Source of the DNA: Litorivita sp050633545
GTDB lineage: Bacteria; Pseudomonadota; Alphaproteobacteria; Rhodobacterales; Rhodobacteraceae
Direction: 5' to 3'
Assembly: GCA_050633545.1 (NCBI GenBank)
Contig: JBOEGS010000006.1
Span: forward strand, 310,001-374,000
DNA: 64,000 bases
The notes beneath the pieces are model-generated. The model ran no database searches. It was given only the letters and a program-made list of their open reading frames with translations, and was not told the DNA's origin. The position numbers and the translations under genes were made by a program. Of this stretch, positions 41,307 through 50,331 are shown piece by piece. How positions within the stretch are numbered: the stretch's first letter is position 1; the number at the start of each line of letters is the position of its first letter.

Positions 41307-43580
41307 TTGGCTCCCCCGAAGCGGAAACAGACTTGGCTGAGGCTGCAACGTTTGCGGCGCCAGAAGCGCGTGCAAAACGCGGCGACTTTGGGCCTTGTCC
41401 TGCTCGGTCCCTTGCTGGCTTTGGCGACCTTCTTGATCCTTGGCCCCTTGGACCAAGCCGCGACCTCCATCGGCTTGCGGCTGATTCTTCTGGCTGATCT
41501 GGTCTATGTTTTGGCGGTTGCGGCCTTGGTCTTGCAACGCGTGGCGCAGATGGTCGCCGCGCGGCGCGCCCATTCCGCCGGATCGCGGCTTCACCTGCGG
41601 TTGACCGGCGTGTTTGTGTTGATGGCGCTGATCCCGACGGTGACGGTGGCGATTTTCGCCATGCTGACGGTGAATGTCGGGCTTGAGGGCTGGTTTTCCG
41701 AGCGGGTGCGCCAAGTGGTCGGTTCGTCCTTGGCCGCCGCGCAGGCCTATGAGGACGAGCATCGCCGCGATCTGGCCCAAGACGCGCGGGCCTTGGCGGG
41801 GTTTGTCGATGCCTCGCGCCGCACACGCGGGTTTATGGCCGACGGGCAGGTGCGCGAGGTGCTCACCCAAGGCCAGTCGCAAATCCAGCGCGGCCTGCGC
41901 GAGGCCTATGTCATCGACAGCAGTGGCGCGCTACGCTCGCGCGGTGAACGCTCCTATCTGTTTGATTTCGAAAAGCCGACAGCCGCGCAAATCGCCATGG
42001 CGCTCGATCAGGGGCTTTTGATCATTCCCGATTGGGATAACAATGAATTCAGGGCCTTAGTGCCGCTAGAGGCCTTTGTAGACCGATTGGTCTATGTCAG
42101 TCGCACGGTCGATGGCGATATTTTGAACCTGCTCGACGAGACCCAAGAAACCGCGCGGCTTTACAAACAGCTGGAAAGCGAGCGCGGGCGGGTCTTGTTC
42201 GAATTCGGGCTGCTCTACTTGGGGTTTGCGGTGATCTTGATTTTGGCGGCGATCTGGCTCGGGCTTTGGTTCGCCGAGCGGCTGGCGCGGCCGGTCGGGC
42301 GGCTGACGTCGGCGGCGCAGCATGTCGGGACCGGTAATCTGGATGTGCAGGTCGTCGAAGAGGAGGGCGAGGACGAAATCGCCCAGCTTGGCCGCTATTT
42401 CAACCAGATGACCCGCCAACTCAAAGGCCAGCGCCAAGAGCTTTTGGACACCAATAAGCAGATCGAGCGCCGCCGCCGGATGTTCGATTCGGTGCTCAGT
42501 TCGGTGACCTCGGGCGTGGTCGGGCTTGATGCCAAGGGGCGCGTGGCCTTTGTGAACCGCTCCGCCGAGCGTTTGCTCGATTGGCACGAAGAACGCCAAA
42601 GCGTCGCCTTGGAAGTGGCGGTGCCGGAGTTTGGCGCGCTGTTCGAGCGGCTGCGCAGCAGCGGCCAAGAAGTGGTGCAAGAAGAGATCAAGGTCAGCCG
42701 CGCGGGGCGGCTAGAAAACCTTCTGGTGCGTATGTCGACGCGGCGCAGCGATACGCAGCGGCTCGAAGGTTTTGTGGTGGCCTTTGACGATGTCACCGAT
42801 CTGGTCGCGGCGCAGCGTATGGCGGCATGGGGCGATGTGGCGCGCCGGATCGCCCATGAAATCAAAAACCCGCTGACCCCGATCCAGCTTTCGGCGGAGC
42901 GGATCAAACGCAAGTTTTCGCGGCATCTGGACGAGGCGAACGCAAGCGATCTGGAGCAGCTCACGGGCGTTATTGTGCGCCAAACCAATGACTTGCGGCA
43001 CATTGTTGATGAGTTTTCAAAATTCGCCCGTATGCCCGAGCCGCAAAGGCGCGAGGAAAATATCTCTTCGATCCTTAATGACGCGGTGTTGCTGCAGCGC
43101 GCGGGGCAACCTGATGTGACCATCACATTGGCGGGCGCTGACACGGTGATGACTGCCGATCTTGATGCGACGATGATCCATCAGGCTTTGACCAATTTGA
43201 TCAAAAACGCGGGCGAGGCGACCGAAAGCTTTATCGAGCGCGGCGCTCCCGATGGCTATGCCCCGCGAATCGAAATCACATTGGAGCGCCATGGCCCGAT
43301 GGCGGAAATCCGCATTTCCGACAACGGGATCGGATTGCCAGAAGACCGCGCGCGGCTTTTTGAACCCTATGTCACAACGCGCGAAAAGGGCACCGGCCTT
43401 GGCCTGCCCATCGTGAAGAAAATTATCGAAGAGCATGGCGGCAGCCTTGCTTTGGAGACCGCGCCGCAATTCGAGGCGGCCAATCATGCGGGGGCTATGG
43501 CGGTGGTTCGCCTGCCTCTGACGCCCGAGGCTTTGCGGCCTGCGGCGGGCGGAGAAACAGACGTAAAAGAAACGGTATGA
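41307..43580 (+). CDS. ntrY: Membrane sensor kinase NtrY
   Basis: A 757-residue membrane kinase. N-terminal spans (about residues 25-100) flank a periplasmic domain, and another span lies near 290. HAMP, PAS and kinase domains follow; the phosphoacceptor His is in IAHEIKNPLTPIQLSAERIK near 517 and the ATPase motif in GTGLGLPIVKKI. The TTG at 41307 is preferred because AGGAAGAGGG lies 6 bases before it; a GTG at 41262 lacks such a signal. It pairs with ntrX. Copy 9 of the palindromic repeat encodes VDRLV near residue 260. Confidence 0.92.
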   Translation: MAPPKRKQTWLRLQRLRRQKRVQNAATLGLVLLGPLLALATFLILGPLDQAATSIGLRLILLADLVYVLAVAALVLQRVAQMVAARRAHSAGSRLHLRLTGVFVLMALIPTVTVAIFAMLTVNVGLEGWFSERVRQVVGSSLAAAQAYEDEHRRDLAQDARALAGFVDASRRTRGFMADGQVREVLTQGQSQIQRGLREAYVIDSSGALRSRGERSYLFDFEKPTAAQIAMALDQGLLIIPDWDNNEFRALVPLEAFVDRLVYVSRTVDGDILNLLDETQETARLYKQLESERGRVLFEFGLLYLGFAVILILAAIWLGLWFAERLARPVGRLTSAAQHVGTGNLDVQVVEEEGEDEIAQLGRYFNQMTRQLKGQRQELLDTNKQIERRRRMFDSVLSSVTSGVVGLDAKGRVAFVNRSAERLLDWHEERQSVALEVAVPEFGALFERLRSSGQEVVQEEIKVSRAGRLENLLVRMSTRRSDTQRLEGFVVAFDDVTDLVAAQRMAAWGDVARRIAHEIKNPLTPIQLSAERIKRKFSRHLDEANASDLEQLTGVIVRQTNDLRHIVDEFSKFARMPEPQRREENISSILNDAVLLQRAGQPDVTITLAGADTVMTADLDATMIHQALTNLIKNAGEATESFIERGAPDGYAPRIEITLERHGPMAEIRISDNGIGLPEDRARLFEPYVTTREKGTGLGLPIVKKIIEEHGGSLALETAPQFEAANHAGAMAVVRLPLTPEALRPAAGGETDVKETV
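42079..42094 (+). repeat. 16-bp palindromic repeat, copy 9 (TAGACCGATTGGTCTA)
   Basis: Inside ntrY, encoding VDRLVY, the same VDRLV peptide as copy 7 in oxyR. Full consensus, centre GATT, + orientation. Confidence 0.85.
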
Positions 43581-43587
43581 GGGACAC

Positions 43588-45009
43588 ATGAGCGATATTC
43601 TGATTGTGGACGACGAGCGCGATATTCGCGAATTGATCTCGGATATTCTTGAGGACGAAGGCTTTACCACGCGGTTGGCCGGCAATTCGGACGATTGCAT
43701 GAAGGCGGTCGAGGATCAGCCGCCCAGCCTGATGATCCTCGATATCTGGCTCAAGGACAGCCAGATGGACGGGATCGACATTCTCAAATCGGTCAAACGC
43801 GATTACCCCGAGGTGCCGGTGGTGATCATTTCGGGCCATGGCAATATCGAAATCGCGGTGGCCGCGATCAAGCAAGGCGCTTATGATTTCATCGAAAAAC
43901 CCTTTAATATCGATCAGTTGCTGGTGGTGATCCGGCGCGCGATGGAAGCGTCGCGCCTGCGCCGTGAGAATACCGAGCTCAAGCGCAAGGATGTCGGGCC
44001 GACCGAAATGGTCGGGGCCTCGGTGTCGTTCAAAACCTTGATGAGCCAGCTTGATAAGGTCACCAAATCCAACGGGAGGGTGATGCTGACGGGGCCTGCG
44101 GGGGCAGGCAAGGAGGTCGCCGCGCGCTATATCCATGCCAATTCGGCCCGTGCCTCGGCGCCTTTTGTCACCGTGGGCTGTGCCTCGATCGAACCTGACG
44201 GGATGGAAGAGGCGCTTTTTGGCCGCGAAAGCAGCGAGAACGGCGTCGAGCCAGGATTGTTGGAGCAAGCCAATGGCGGGGTGATCTATTTTGACGAAGT
44301 GGCTGATATGCCCTTGGGAACACAGTCAAAAATCCTGCGTGTTCTGGTTGATCAACAGTTTTTGCGCGTCGGCGGTTCGAGCAAGGTACGGGTCGATTTG
44401 CGGGTGATTTCCTCCACCAACCGAGATCTGGAAGCAGAAATCAAAGCCGAGCGCTTTCGCCAAGAGCTTTATCATCGGCTCAACGTGGTGCCGATTGCGG
44501 TGCCGTCCTTGGAAGAGCGGCGCGAGGATATTCCGGTTCTGGCCGAGCATTTCCTCGAAATGTTCAACAAAACCCAAGGCTTGCCGCTACGCAGCCTGAG
44601 CGAGGAAGCGGTCGCGATGTTGCAAACTGTGATCTGGCCCGGCAATGTGCGCCAGCTGCGCAATATGATGGAGCGGGTGTTGATTTTGGGCGATGGCAGC
44701 GGCCCGATCGAGGCGGCGGAATTGCCCAGCGATACGGCCGCGAGCGGCGGTGACGAGGGGCGGGTGATTTTGGCCGGCACTTTGGCGACGATGCCGCTGC
44801 GCGAAGCGCGCGAGGCTTTTGAGCGCGAATATCTTTTGACGCAAATCAATCGGTTTGGGGGCAATATTTCGCGCACCGCGCAATTTGTCGGGATGGAGCG
44901 CAGCGCCCTGCACCGCAAGCTCAAATCGCTCGGCGTGGTCACCTCGAACAAATCCGGCGCGCGGGTGGCGCATGTGGATGACGACGAGAGCGTGGAACAA
45001 GCGAGTTAA
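43588..45009 (+). CDS. ntrX: Response regulator NtrX lacking GAFTGA
   Basis: A 473-residue NtrC-family regulator. The receiver has Asp52 in LDIWLKDSQMDG. The AAA+ domain has a weak Walker A (GPAGAGKE) and Walker B YFDEVADM, and the C-terminus has a Fis-type HTH (NISRTAQFVGMERSALHRKL). Where GAFTGA should be, the sequence reads LFGRESSENGVEPGLLEQAN. NtrX of other alphaproteobacteria also lacks it and does not need sigma-54. It starts 7 bases after ntrY with a GAGGGACAC ribosome site. Confidence 0.95.
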   Translation: MSDILIVDDERDIRELISDILEDEGFTTRLAGNSDDCMKAVEDQPPSLMILDIWLKDSQMDGIDILKSVKRDYPEVPVVIISGHGNIEIAVAAIKQGAYDFIEKPFNIDQLLVVIRRAMEASRLRRENTELKRKDVGPTEMVGASVSFKTLMSQLDKVTKSNGRVMLTGPAGAGKEVAARYIHANSARASAPFVTVGCASIEPDGMEEALFGRESSENGVEPGLLEQANGGVIYFDEVADMPLGTQSKILRVLVDQQFLRVGGSSKVRVDLRVISSTNRDLEAEIKAERFRQELYHRLNVVPIAVPSLEERREDIPVLAEHFLEMFNKTQGLPLRSLSEEAVAMLQTVIWPGNVRQLRNMMERVLILGDGSGPIEAAELPSDTAASGGDEGRVILAGTLATMPLREAREAFEREYLLTQINRFGGNISRTAQFVGMERSALHRKLKSLGVVTSNKSGARVAHVDDDESVEQAS

Positions 45010-45037
45010 ACCCGTCAGGTGCACCACAATATCTGGT

Positions 45038-45053
45038 TGGACCGTTTGGTCCA
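45038..45053 (+). repeat. 16-bp palindromic repeat, copy 10 (TGGACCGTTTGGTCCA)
   Basis: Convergent spacer between ntrX and the lipoprotein gene, 28 bases after the ntrX stop. Centre GTTT. The palindrome extends one base on each side (T/A). Confidence 0.8.
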
Positions 45054-45077
45054 ATCCCAGATCCTTGCGTATGACCT

Positions 45078-45530
45078 TTACGGCGTGACAATTTCCCAAC
45101 GATCTTGGACCTTAACGGCGCAGGAATTCGCGCTCAGGTCGGGTTGACGGCTCGGCACGGTGATTGGCCCGCTGCTGGCGCAGCGTTTCAACTCCACGGC
45201 GCGATAGCCGCGGTTTTGCATGCATTGCGCGGCGACTTTGGCGCGCAGCGGCGCGCTGCTGTCGTATTGCTCGATGCGCGGCGGCGTCATGTATCCGGCG
45301 GTGCGGTAGCATCCGGCGGGGCTACAGACCTTGCGCCCCGGCACATAATAGCCCGCGATGGTGCGGGTCACCGTCGTGACCGGCACTTTTGCCAGCGCCG
45401 AGACGGCACAGTCGAGATCATCGCTGCGCAGTTTTGAGATCGGCACGCCGGTCTTGTGATAGACCTCGACCGGCAGGCAACCGGCGAGCGTGAGGGTCAA
45501 AACGAGTGGGAAAAGTCGGGGTAGGAGCAT
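45078..45530 (-). CDS. Putative lipoprotein
   Basis: A 150-residue protein with a signal peptide and lipobox LTLAGC (Cys18), so probably lipid-anchored. The mature part is Cys-rich (DLDCAVSAL, KVCSPAGCYRTAG, AQCMQNRGYRAVELKRC, NSCAVK), suggesting disulfide bonds in the periplasm. The MQNRGYRAVELKRC stretch is seen in small hypothetical alphaproteobacterial lipoproteins. Function unknown. It is divergent from trkA and convergent with ntrX. A GAGG ribosome site precedes the ATG. Confidence 0.8.
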   Translation of the reverse strand: MLLPRLFPLVLTLTLAGCLPVEVYHKTGVPISKLRSDDLDCAVSALAKVPVTTVTRTIAGYYVPGRKVCSPAGCYRTAGYMTPPRIEQYDSSAPLRAKVAAQCMQNRGYRAVELKRCASSGPITVPSRQPDLSANSCAVKVQDRWEIVTP

Positions 45531-45686
45531 GGCAGACCTCGGTGGACGGGCGCGGTGTATTGGCCCAATTTGCACAGGCCGCGCGGCAAAGACAATTGAT
45601 TTGACGGGCATATTCGCATCTGTCATTTCGCGCAGCAAACCGCTAGCGTGGCGGAACATAGATGAACAAGCACGGGAACGGCTTTT

Positions 45687-47063
45687 ATGAAGGTCATTAT
45701 CTGCGGCGCGGGGCAGGTGGGGTGGCAAATCGCCCGCCATCTGTCCGGAGAAAACAACGACGTCACCGTGGTGGACAGCAACCCCGATCTGGTGCGCCGT
45801 GCGACCGATACCCTTGATGTGCAAGGGATTTCCGGCTTTGCCTCTTATCCTGATGTGCTCGACCGTGCGGGCGCGCGCGACGCCGATATGGTGATTGCCG
45901 CGACCTATTCGGACGAGGTGAATATGGTCACCTGTCAGGTGGCGCATTCGGTGTTTTCGGTGCCGCGCAAGGTGGCGCGTTTGCGCGCGCAAAGCTATCT
46001 GACGGCGATTTATTCCGATCTTTACCGGCGCGATCACATGCCCATCGACGTGGTGATCAGCCCCGAGCGCGAGGTGGCCGAGGCCGCTTTGCAGCGTCTG
46101 GCCGCGCCTGCGGCCTTTGACACCGAAACCTTTTTGGGCGGCAAGGCCCAGCTTATGGGGATCACAATCGACGACGATTGCCCCGTGGTGAACACGCCGT
46201 TGCGGCAATTGACCGATCTGTTCTCGACCCTGCGGGTGATCGTGGTCGGGGTGCGCCGCGACGGGCGGCTCTTTGCGCCCGCGCCCTCGGACCAGCTTTT
46301 TGTCGGGGATAACTGCTATATCTTCGCGCCTAATGAAGACGTGCCGCGGATGCTTGAGGTGTTTGGGAAAACGCTGAAAAAACAAGAGCGTGTGGTGGTT
46401 ATCGGTGGCGGGAACGTGGGGCTTGCGGTGGCCAAGGCATTGGAAAAGCGCACGCAGCGCATCCGCGTCAAGGTGATCGAGAAAAACCGCAAAATCGCCG
46501 AACGCGCCGCCGAGGTATTGGAGCGCACGATTGTGCTCAATGGTGACGGGCTTGATGCGGGGCTTTTGGCCGAGGCGAATATCAACCGCGCCGATGCGGT
46601 GCTTTGCGTGACCGACGATGACAAGACCAATATGCTGGCCGCTGTGCGCGCCAAGGCCGAAGGCTGCCCGATGGCAATCGCCCTGATCAACGATCCGACA
46701 TTGGTGCCGCTGCTCGGGCCGCTGGGGGTGGATGCCTATATCAACCCGCGCGCCACGACGGTCAGCTCGATCTTGCGCCATATCCGCCACGGGCGTGTGC
46801 GCGGGGTCTATTCCATCGGCGATGCCGAGGCCGAGGTGATCGAGGCCGAAGTCTTGTCGACCTCGCCGATCTCGGGCCGCACGATCCGCGATATCGGCTT
46901 CCCCGAAGGGGTGCTCGTTGCGGCGATCATGAAGGACGGCAAGGTGATCAAACCCTTGGCCAACGTCAAAATCGACGAGGGCGACGTGATCGTGATGTTT
47001 GCAATGGCTGCGGATGTGCCGGAGGTCGAGCGGCTCTTGCAGGTCTCGATCGACTTTTTCTAG
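45687..47063 (+). CDS. trkA: Trk potassium uptake regulatory protein TrkA
   Basis: A 458-residue peripheral membrane protein with two RCK (NAD-binding plus TrkA-C) halves. The first Rossmann motif is IICGAGQVGWQIARHLSGEN at the N-terminus. The second is VVIGGGNVGLAVAKALEK near residue 235. It gates the TrkH channel in response to nucleotides. trkH follows about a dozen bases later. The divergent lipoprotein gene lies upstream, so trkA may have its own promoter rather than rely on the ntr operon. Confidence 0.96.
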   Translation: MKVIICGAGQVGWQIARHLSGENNDVTVVDSNPDLVRRATDTLDVQGISGFASYPDVLDRAGARDADMVIAATYSDEVNMVTCQVAHSVFSVPRKVARLRAQSYLTAIYSDLYRRDHMPIDVVISPEREVAEAALQRLAAPAAFDTETFLGGKAQLMGITIDDDCPVVNTPLRQLTDLFSTLRVIVVGVRRDGRLFAPAPSDQLFVGDNCYIFAPNEDVPRMLEVFGKTLKKQERVVVIGGGNVGLAVAKALEKRTQRIRVKVIEKNRKIAERAAEVLERTIVLNGDGLDAGLLAEANINRADAVLCVTDDDKTNMLAAVRAKAEGCPMAIALINDPTLVPLLGPLGVDAYINPRATTVSSILRHIRHGRVRGVYSIGDAEAEVIEAEVLSTSPISGRTIRDIGFPEGVLVAAIMKDGKVIKPLANVKIDEGDVIVMFAMAADVPEVERLLQVSIDFF

Positions 47064-47075
47064 GCGCATGTTGTG

Positions 47076-48638
47076 ATGGCCCGCCTGACCCATTTGCCGC
47101 TGTTCTTGCTGCTCTTTGCGATTGCGGGGGCGGCGATGTATGCGCCTGCGATCTATGCGCTGCGTCTCGAAGAACATGCGCAGGCGCGGGCGTTTTTCTA
47201 TGCCGGAACCTTGGGGCTGACGGCGTCGGGGTTGATCGCCATCTCTTTGTCTGGGCGCAAACGCAACGCCAAAGGCGGTGTGGGCAATCTTGTGGCGCTT
47301 TTGGCGGCCTATATTGTTTTGCCGGTGTTCTTGGCCGTGCCCTTTCATGAGGCGCTTGGCACCACCTCGTTCGTGAACGCCTATTTTGAAATGGTCTCGT
47401 CTCTGACCACCACCGGCGCGACGCTCTTTGCCGACCCGAACCGCTTGCCTGCGGCTTTGCATTTGTGGCGTGCCGAAGTTGGCTGGCTTGGCGGGTTTTT
47501 GATATGGGTTGCGGCGGCGGCGGTTCTGGCACCGCTCAATTTGGGCGGTTTCGAGGTGACGTCCTTTGCCGAACCGGGGCAGGGTGACATGGCCGAGGAC
47601 CGCCAGACCTTGACCGATCCGGCCTTGCGTCTTTTGCGCTCGGCGGCGCAGCTCTTGCCGGTCTATGTCGGATTGACGCTGGTGCTTTGGATTTTGTTGA
47701 TGATCACCGGCGATCGCGCCTTTGTGGCCTTGTGCCATGCGATGTCGACCATGGCGACGAGCGGCATCTCGCCCGTGGGCGGGCTCTCGCCCGGGGCGGT
47801 GGGGGATGCGGGGCTGCCGCTTTCCATGGGCAGCGGCACGACCTCCGGTATTGCTGGCGAGATGGTGATTTTTCTGTTTCTTCTCTTTGCCTTGTCGCGG
47901 CTGACCTTTTCGTCGGACAGCACCACAGGGCAGCGCCAGAGCCTGCGCTATGACCCCGAGTTCCGCATCGGTATCATGTTGGTGTTGGGCGTGCCGCTGC
48001 TCTTGTTCTTGCGCCATTTCATCGCGAGTTTCGATCTTGATGCGGGCATGGGAGGCATGGCGGCCTTGCATGCACTTTGGGGCGGGGTGTTTACGGTTTT
48101 GTCCTTCTTGTCGACCACGGGTTTTGTCTCGGCCGATTGGGATACGGCGCAGGCTTGGTCGGGTCTGCCGACGACGGGGTTGATCTTGCTTGGCCTTGCG
48201 CTTGTGGGCGGCGGGGTGGCGACCACGGCGGGCGGGGTCAAATTGCTGCGCGTCTATGCGCTCTATCTCAACGGGCTGCGCGAGATGGAAAAACTGGTCC
48301 ATCCGCATTCGGTCGGCGGCAAGGGCGCGCATAGCCGCCGCATCCGGCGCAAAGGCGCCTATGTGGCGTGGATCTTCTTCATGCTCTTCGCGCTGTCCTT
48401 GTCTTTGGTGATCGTGGTTCTGGCCGGTTTTGGTGCCGATTTCGAACAGGCAACGGTTCTGGCCATCGCGGCGCTGAGCACCACGGGGCCTTTGATCGGC
48501 ATCGCCTCTGATGTGCCGATCATCTTGGCCGATCTGAGCAGCGGGGCCAAATTGGTGCTTGGGGCGGCTATGGTGTTGGGGCGGCTGGAAACCTTGGCGA
48601 TTGTGGCTTTGGTCTCGCCTTCGGTGTGGCGCAACTGA
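47076..48638 (+). CDS. trkH: Trk potassium channel subunit TrkH
   Basis: A 520-residue potassium-translocating membrane protein. Four repeated pore loops are visible: SLTTTGATLFAD, MSTMATSGISPVGG, FLSTTGFVSADW and ALSTTGPLIGI, each of the TTG selectivity-filter type. The start at 47076 (ATG) is preferred over GTG 47073. It follows trkA on the same strand and acts with it. Confidence 0.95.
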   Translation: MARLTHLPLFLLLFAIAGAAMYAPAIYALRLEEHAQARAFFYAGTLGLTASGLIAISLSGRKRNAKGGVGNLVALLAAYIVLPVFLAVPFHEALGTTSFVNAYFEMVSSLTTTGATLFADPNRLPAALHLWRAEVGWLGGFLIWVAAAAVLAPLNLGGFEVTSFAEPGQGDMAEDRQTLTDPALRLLRSAAQLLPVYVGLTLVLWILLMITGDRAFVALCHAMSTMATSGISPVGGLSPGAVGDAGLPLSMGSGTTSGIAGEMVIFLFLLFALSRLTFSSDSTTGQRQSLRYDPEFRIGIMLVLGVPLLLFLRHFIASFDLDAGMGGMAALHALWGGVFTVLSFLSTTGFVSADWDTAQAWSGLPTTGLILLGLALVGGGVATTAGGVKLLRVYALYLNGLREMEKLVHPHSVGGKGAHSRRIRRKGAYVAWIFFMLFALSLSLVIVVLAGFGADFEQATVLAIAALSTTGPLIGIASDVPIILADLSSGAKLVLGAAMVLGRLETLAIVALVSPSVWRN

Positions 48639-48770
48639 CGCGTATCGCCGCTGTGCGGCGCGCAGCTTGCATTTTGGGGCTGGAAACTGCCATAAATGCC
48701 CTTCATACTTGCGAACGGATCAAACAGCATGCCGATTTGCGGCCCAAGACAAGAACAAAGGTGATCGATC

Positions 48771-49010
48771 ATGGCTTCCGACCGTCAGAACCTGCAGGAT
48801 GCATTCCTCAATCATGTGCGCAAAACCAAGGTGCCGGTCACGGTGTTCTTGATCAACGGCGTGAAGCTGCAAGGCGTGATCACATGGTTCGACAATTTTT
48901 GTGTGCTGCTGCGCCGCGACGGACAATCGCAACTGGTCTATAAACACGCGATCTCGACGATTATGCCGTCGCAACCGATCAGCCTTTATGAGGGCGAAGA
49001 CGCCAATTGA
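48771..49010 (+). CDS. hfq: RNA chaperone Hfq
   Basis: A 79-residue hexameric Sm-like protein that pairs sRNAs with mRNAs. The Sm1 core is NLQDAFLNHVRKTKVPVTVF, with LINGVKLQGVITWFDNF and YKHAISTIMP. There is almost no C-terminal tail, as usual in alphaproteobacteria. The AAGGTGATC ribosome site is upstream. Its TGA overlaps the hflX ATG, so the two are coupled. Confidence 0.98.
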   Translation: MASDRQNLQDAFLNHVRKTKVPVTVFLINGVKLQGVITWFDNFCVLLRRDGQSQLVYKHAISTIMPSQPISLYEGEDAN

Positions 49011-50284
49011 TGGAACATGGGCAGGAGGCCACCCGCGCATGGGTGCTGCATCCTGATTTAAAATCCGAACATTCTGCGCGCGCTCCGGAGCGGGCCTTGG
49101 AAGAGGCGGTCTCTTTGGCCGCTGCCTTGCCGCATCTCGAGGTGGTAGGCGCCGATGTTGTGCGCATTGCAAAACCGCATCCGGGTCATTTGTTTGGCAC
49201 CGGCAAGATGGACGAGCTCAAAGCGGTGTTCGAGGCCGAAGAGGTCGATCTGGTTCTGGTGGACGGGCCGGTGACACCGGTGCAGCAGCGCAATCTGGAA
49301 AAAGCGTGGGGCGTCAAGCTCTTGGACCGCACCGGGCTGATCTTGGAGATCTTCTCGGACCGCGCGCGCACCCGCGAGGGTGTGTTGCAGGTCGATATGG
49401 CGGCGCTGAGCTATCAGCGCACGCGGTTGGTGCGCGCATGGACCCACCTCGAGCGCCAACGCGGCGGGCTCGGGTTTGTGGGCGGTCCTGGCGAGACGCA
49501 GATCGAGGCCGACCGCCGCGCCATTGACGAGCAATTGGTGCGCATCCGCAAGCAATTGTCGAAGGTCGTGAAAACCCGCGAATTGCACCGCGCCGCGCGG
49601 GCGAAGATCCCCTTTCCGATCGTCGCTTTGGTGGGCTATACAAACGCCGGAAAATCCACGCTTTTCAATCGCTTGACTGGCGCGGATGTCTTGGTCAAGG
49701 ATATGCTTTTTGCCACGCTTGACCCGACCATGCGGCGCATTCAATTGCCCGAAGGCGGCCCCGAGGTGATCCTTTCCGACACGGTGGGCTTTATCTCTGA
49801 TCTGCCGACCGAATTGGTCGCGGCCTTTCGCGCCACGCTCGAAGAGGTGCTGGGCGCCAATCTGATCTTGCATGTGCGCGATATTTCACATCCCGAAACC
49901 GGCGGCCAAGCGCGCAATGTGCATCAGATTTTGAACGATCTGAAGCTCGACGAGAGCATTCCGATGCTGGAGGTCTGGAACAAGATCGACCTGTTGCCGG
50001 ACGACGAGCGGGAGGCCACGGTGACACGCGCGGCGCGCGCCGAGGACATCCATGCGATTTCCGCCGTGAGCGGCGAGGGGATCAGCGGGCTTTTGGAGGC
50101 AATTGCCGATAAGCTCGAACTGGCCAAACATGCGACGACGCTCAGCTTGCCGTTTTCCGAAGGGCGCAAGCGCGCGTGGCTTTTTGCGCAAGAGGTGGTC
50201 GAGGCGGAGCGCCAGACCGAAGAGGGTTTCGAGTTTGATCTGCTCTGGACCAACCGTCAGGAAAAGCGGTTTCGCGAGCTTTAG
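49010..50284 (+). CDS. hflX: Ribosome-associated GTPase HflX
   Basis: A 424-residue GTPase that binds the 50S subunit and splits stalled ribosomes. The N-terminal HflX domain has GLGFVGGPGETQIEADRR. The G domain has G1 GYTNAGKST near residue 209, G3 DTVGF and G4 NKID. The start overlaps the hfq stop (TGATG). Copy 11 of the palindromic repeat lies 3 bases after the stop. Confidence 0.96.
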   Translation: MEHGQEATRAWVLHPDLKSEHSARAPERALEEAVSLAAALPHLEVVGADVVRIAKPHPGHLFGTGKMDELKAVFEAEEVDLVLVDGPVTPVQQRNLEKAWGVKLLDRTGLILEIFSDRARTREGVLQVDMAALSYQRTRLVRAWTHLERQRGGLGFVGGPGETQIEADRRAIDEQLVRIRKQLSKVVKTRELHRAARAKIPFPIVALVGYTNAGKSTLFNRLTGADVLVKDMLFATLDPTMRRIQLPEGGPEVILSDTVGFISDLPTELVAAFRATLEEVLGANLILHVRDISHPETGGQARNVHQILNDLKLDESIPMLEVWNKIDLLPDDEREATVTRAARAEDIHAISAVSGEGISGLLEAIADKLELAKHATTLSLPFSEGRKRAWLFAQEVVEAERQTEEGFEFDLLWTNRQEKRFREL

Positions 50285-50287
50285 CGC

Positions 50288-50303
50288 TAGACCAATTGGT
50301 CTA
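50288..50303 (+). repeat. 16-bp palindromic repeat, copy 11 (TAGACCAATTGGTCTA)
   Basis: Perfect 16-bp palindrome, 3 bases after the hflX stop, in the convergent spacer with the acylase gene. Centre AATT. Confidence 0.85.
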
Positions 50304-50331
50304 ACGCGCAGCGCTCTTTTGTTTCAATGTC

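Noticed and set aside
41183..41497. GTG-started frame between ntrC and ntrY
   Set aside because: The first 50 codons look protein-like (MARRHPPLEDHKIWRFAEQI), but the frame overlaps ntrY in another phase and has only a weak ribosome site. It may be a small leader frame, but the support is too thin to annotate.
45078..48332. A 1084-codon open frame on the minus strand over trkA and trkH
   Set aside because: Only its last 150 codons, the lipoprotein, look like a gene. The rest is antisense to trkA/trkH, is rich in His, Arg and Gln, and arises because GC-rich genes leave stop-free antisense frames.
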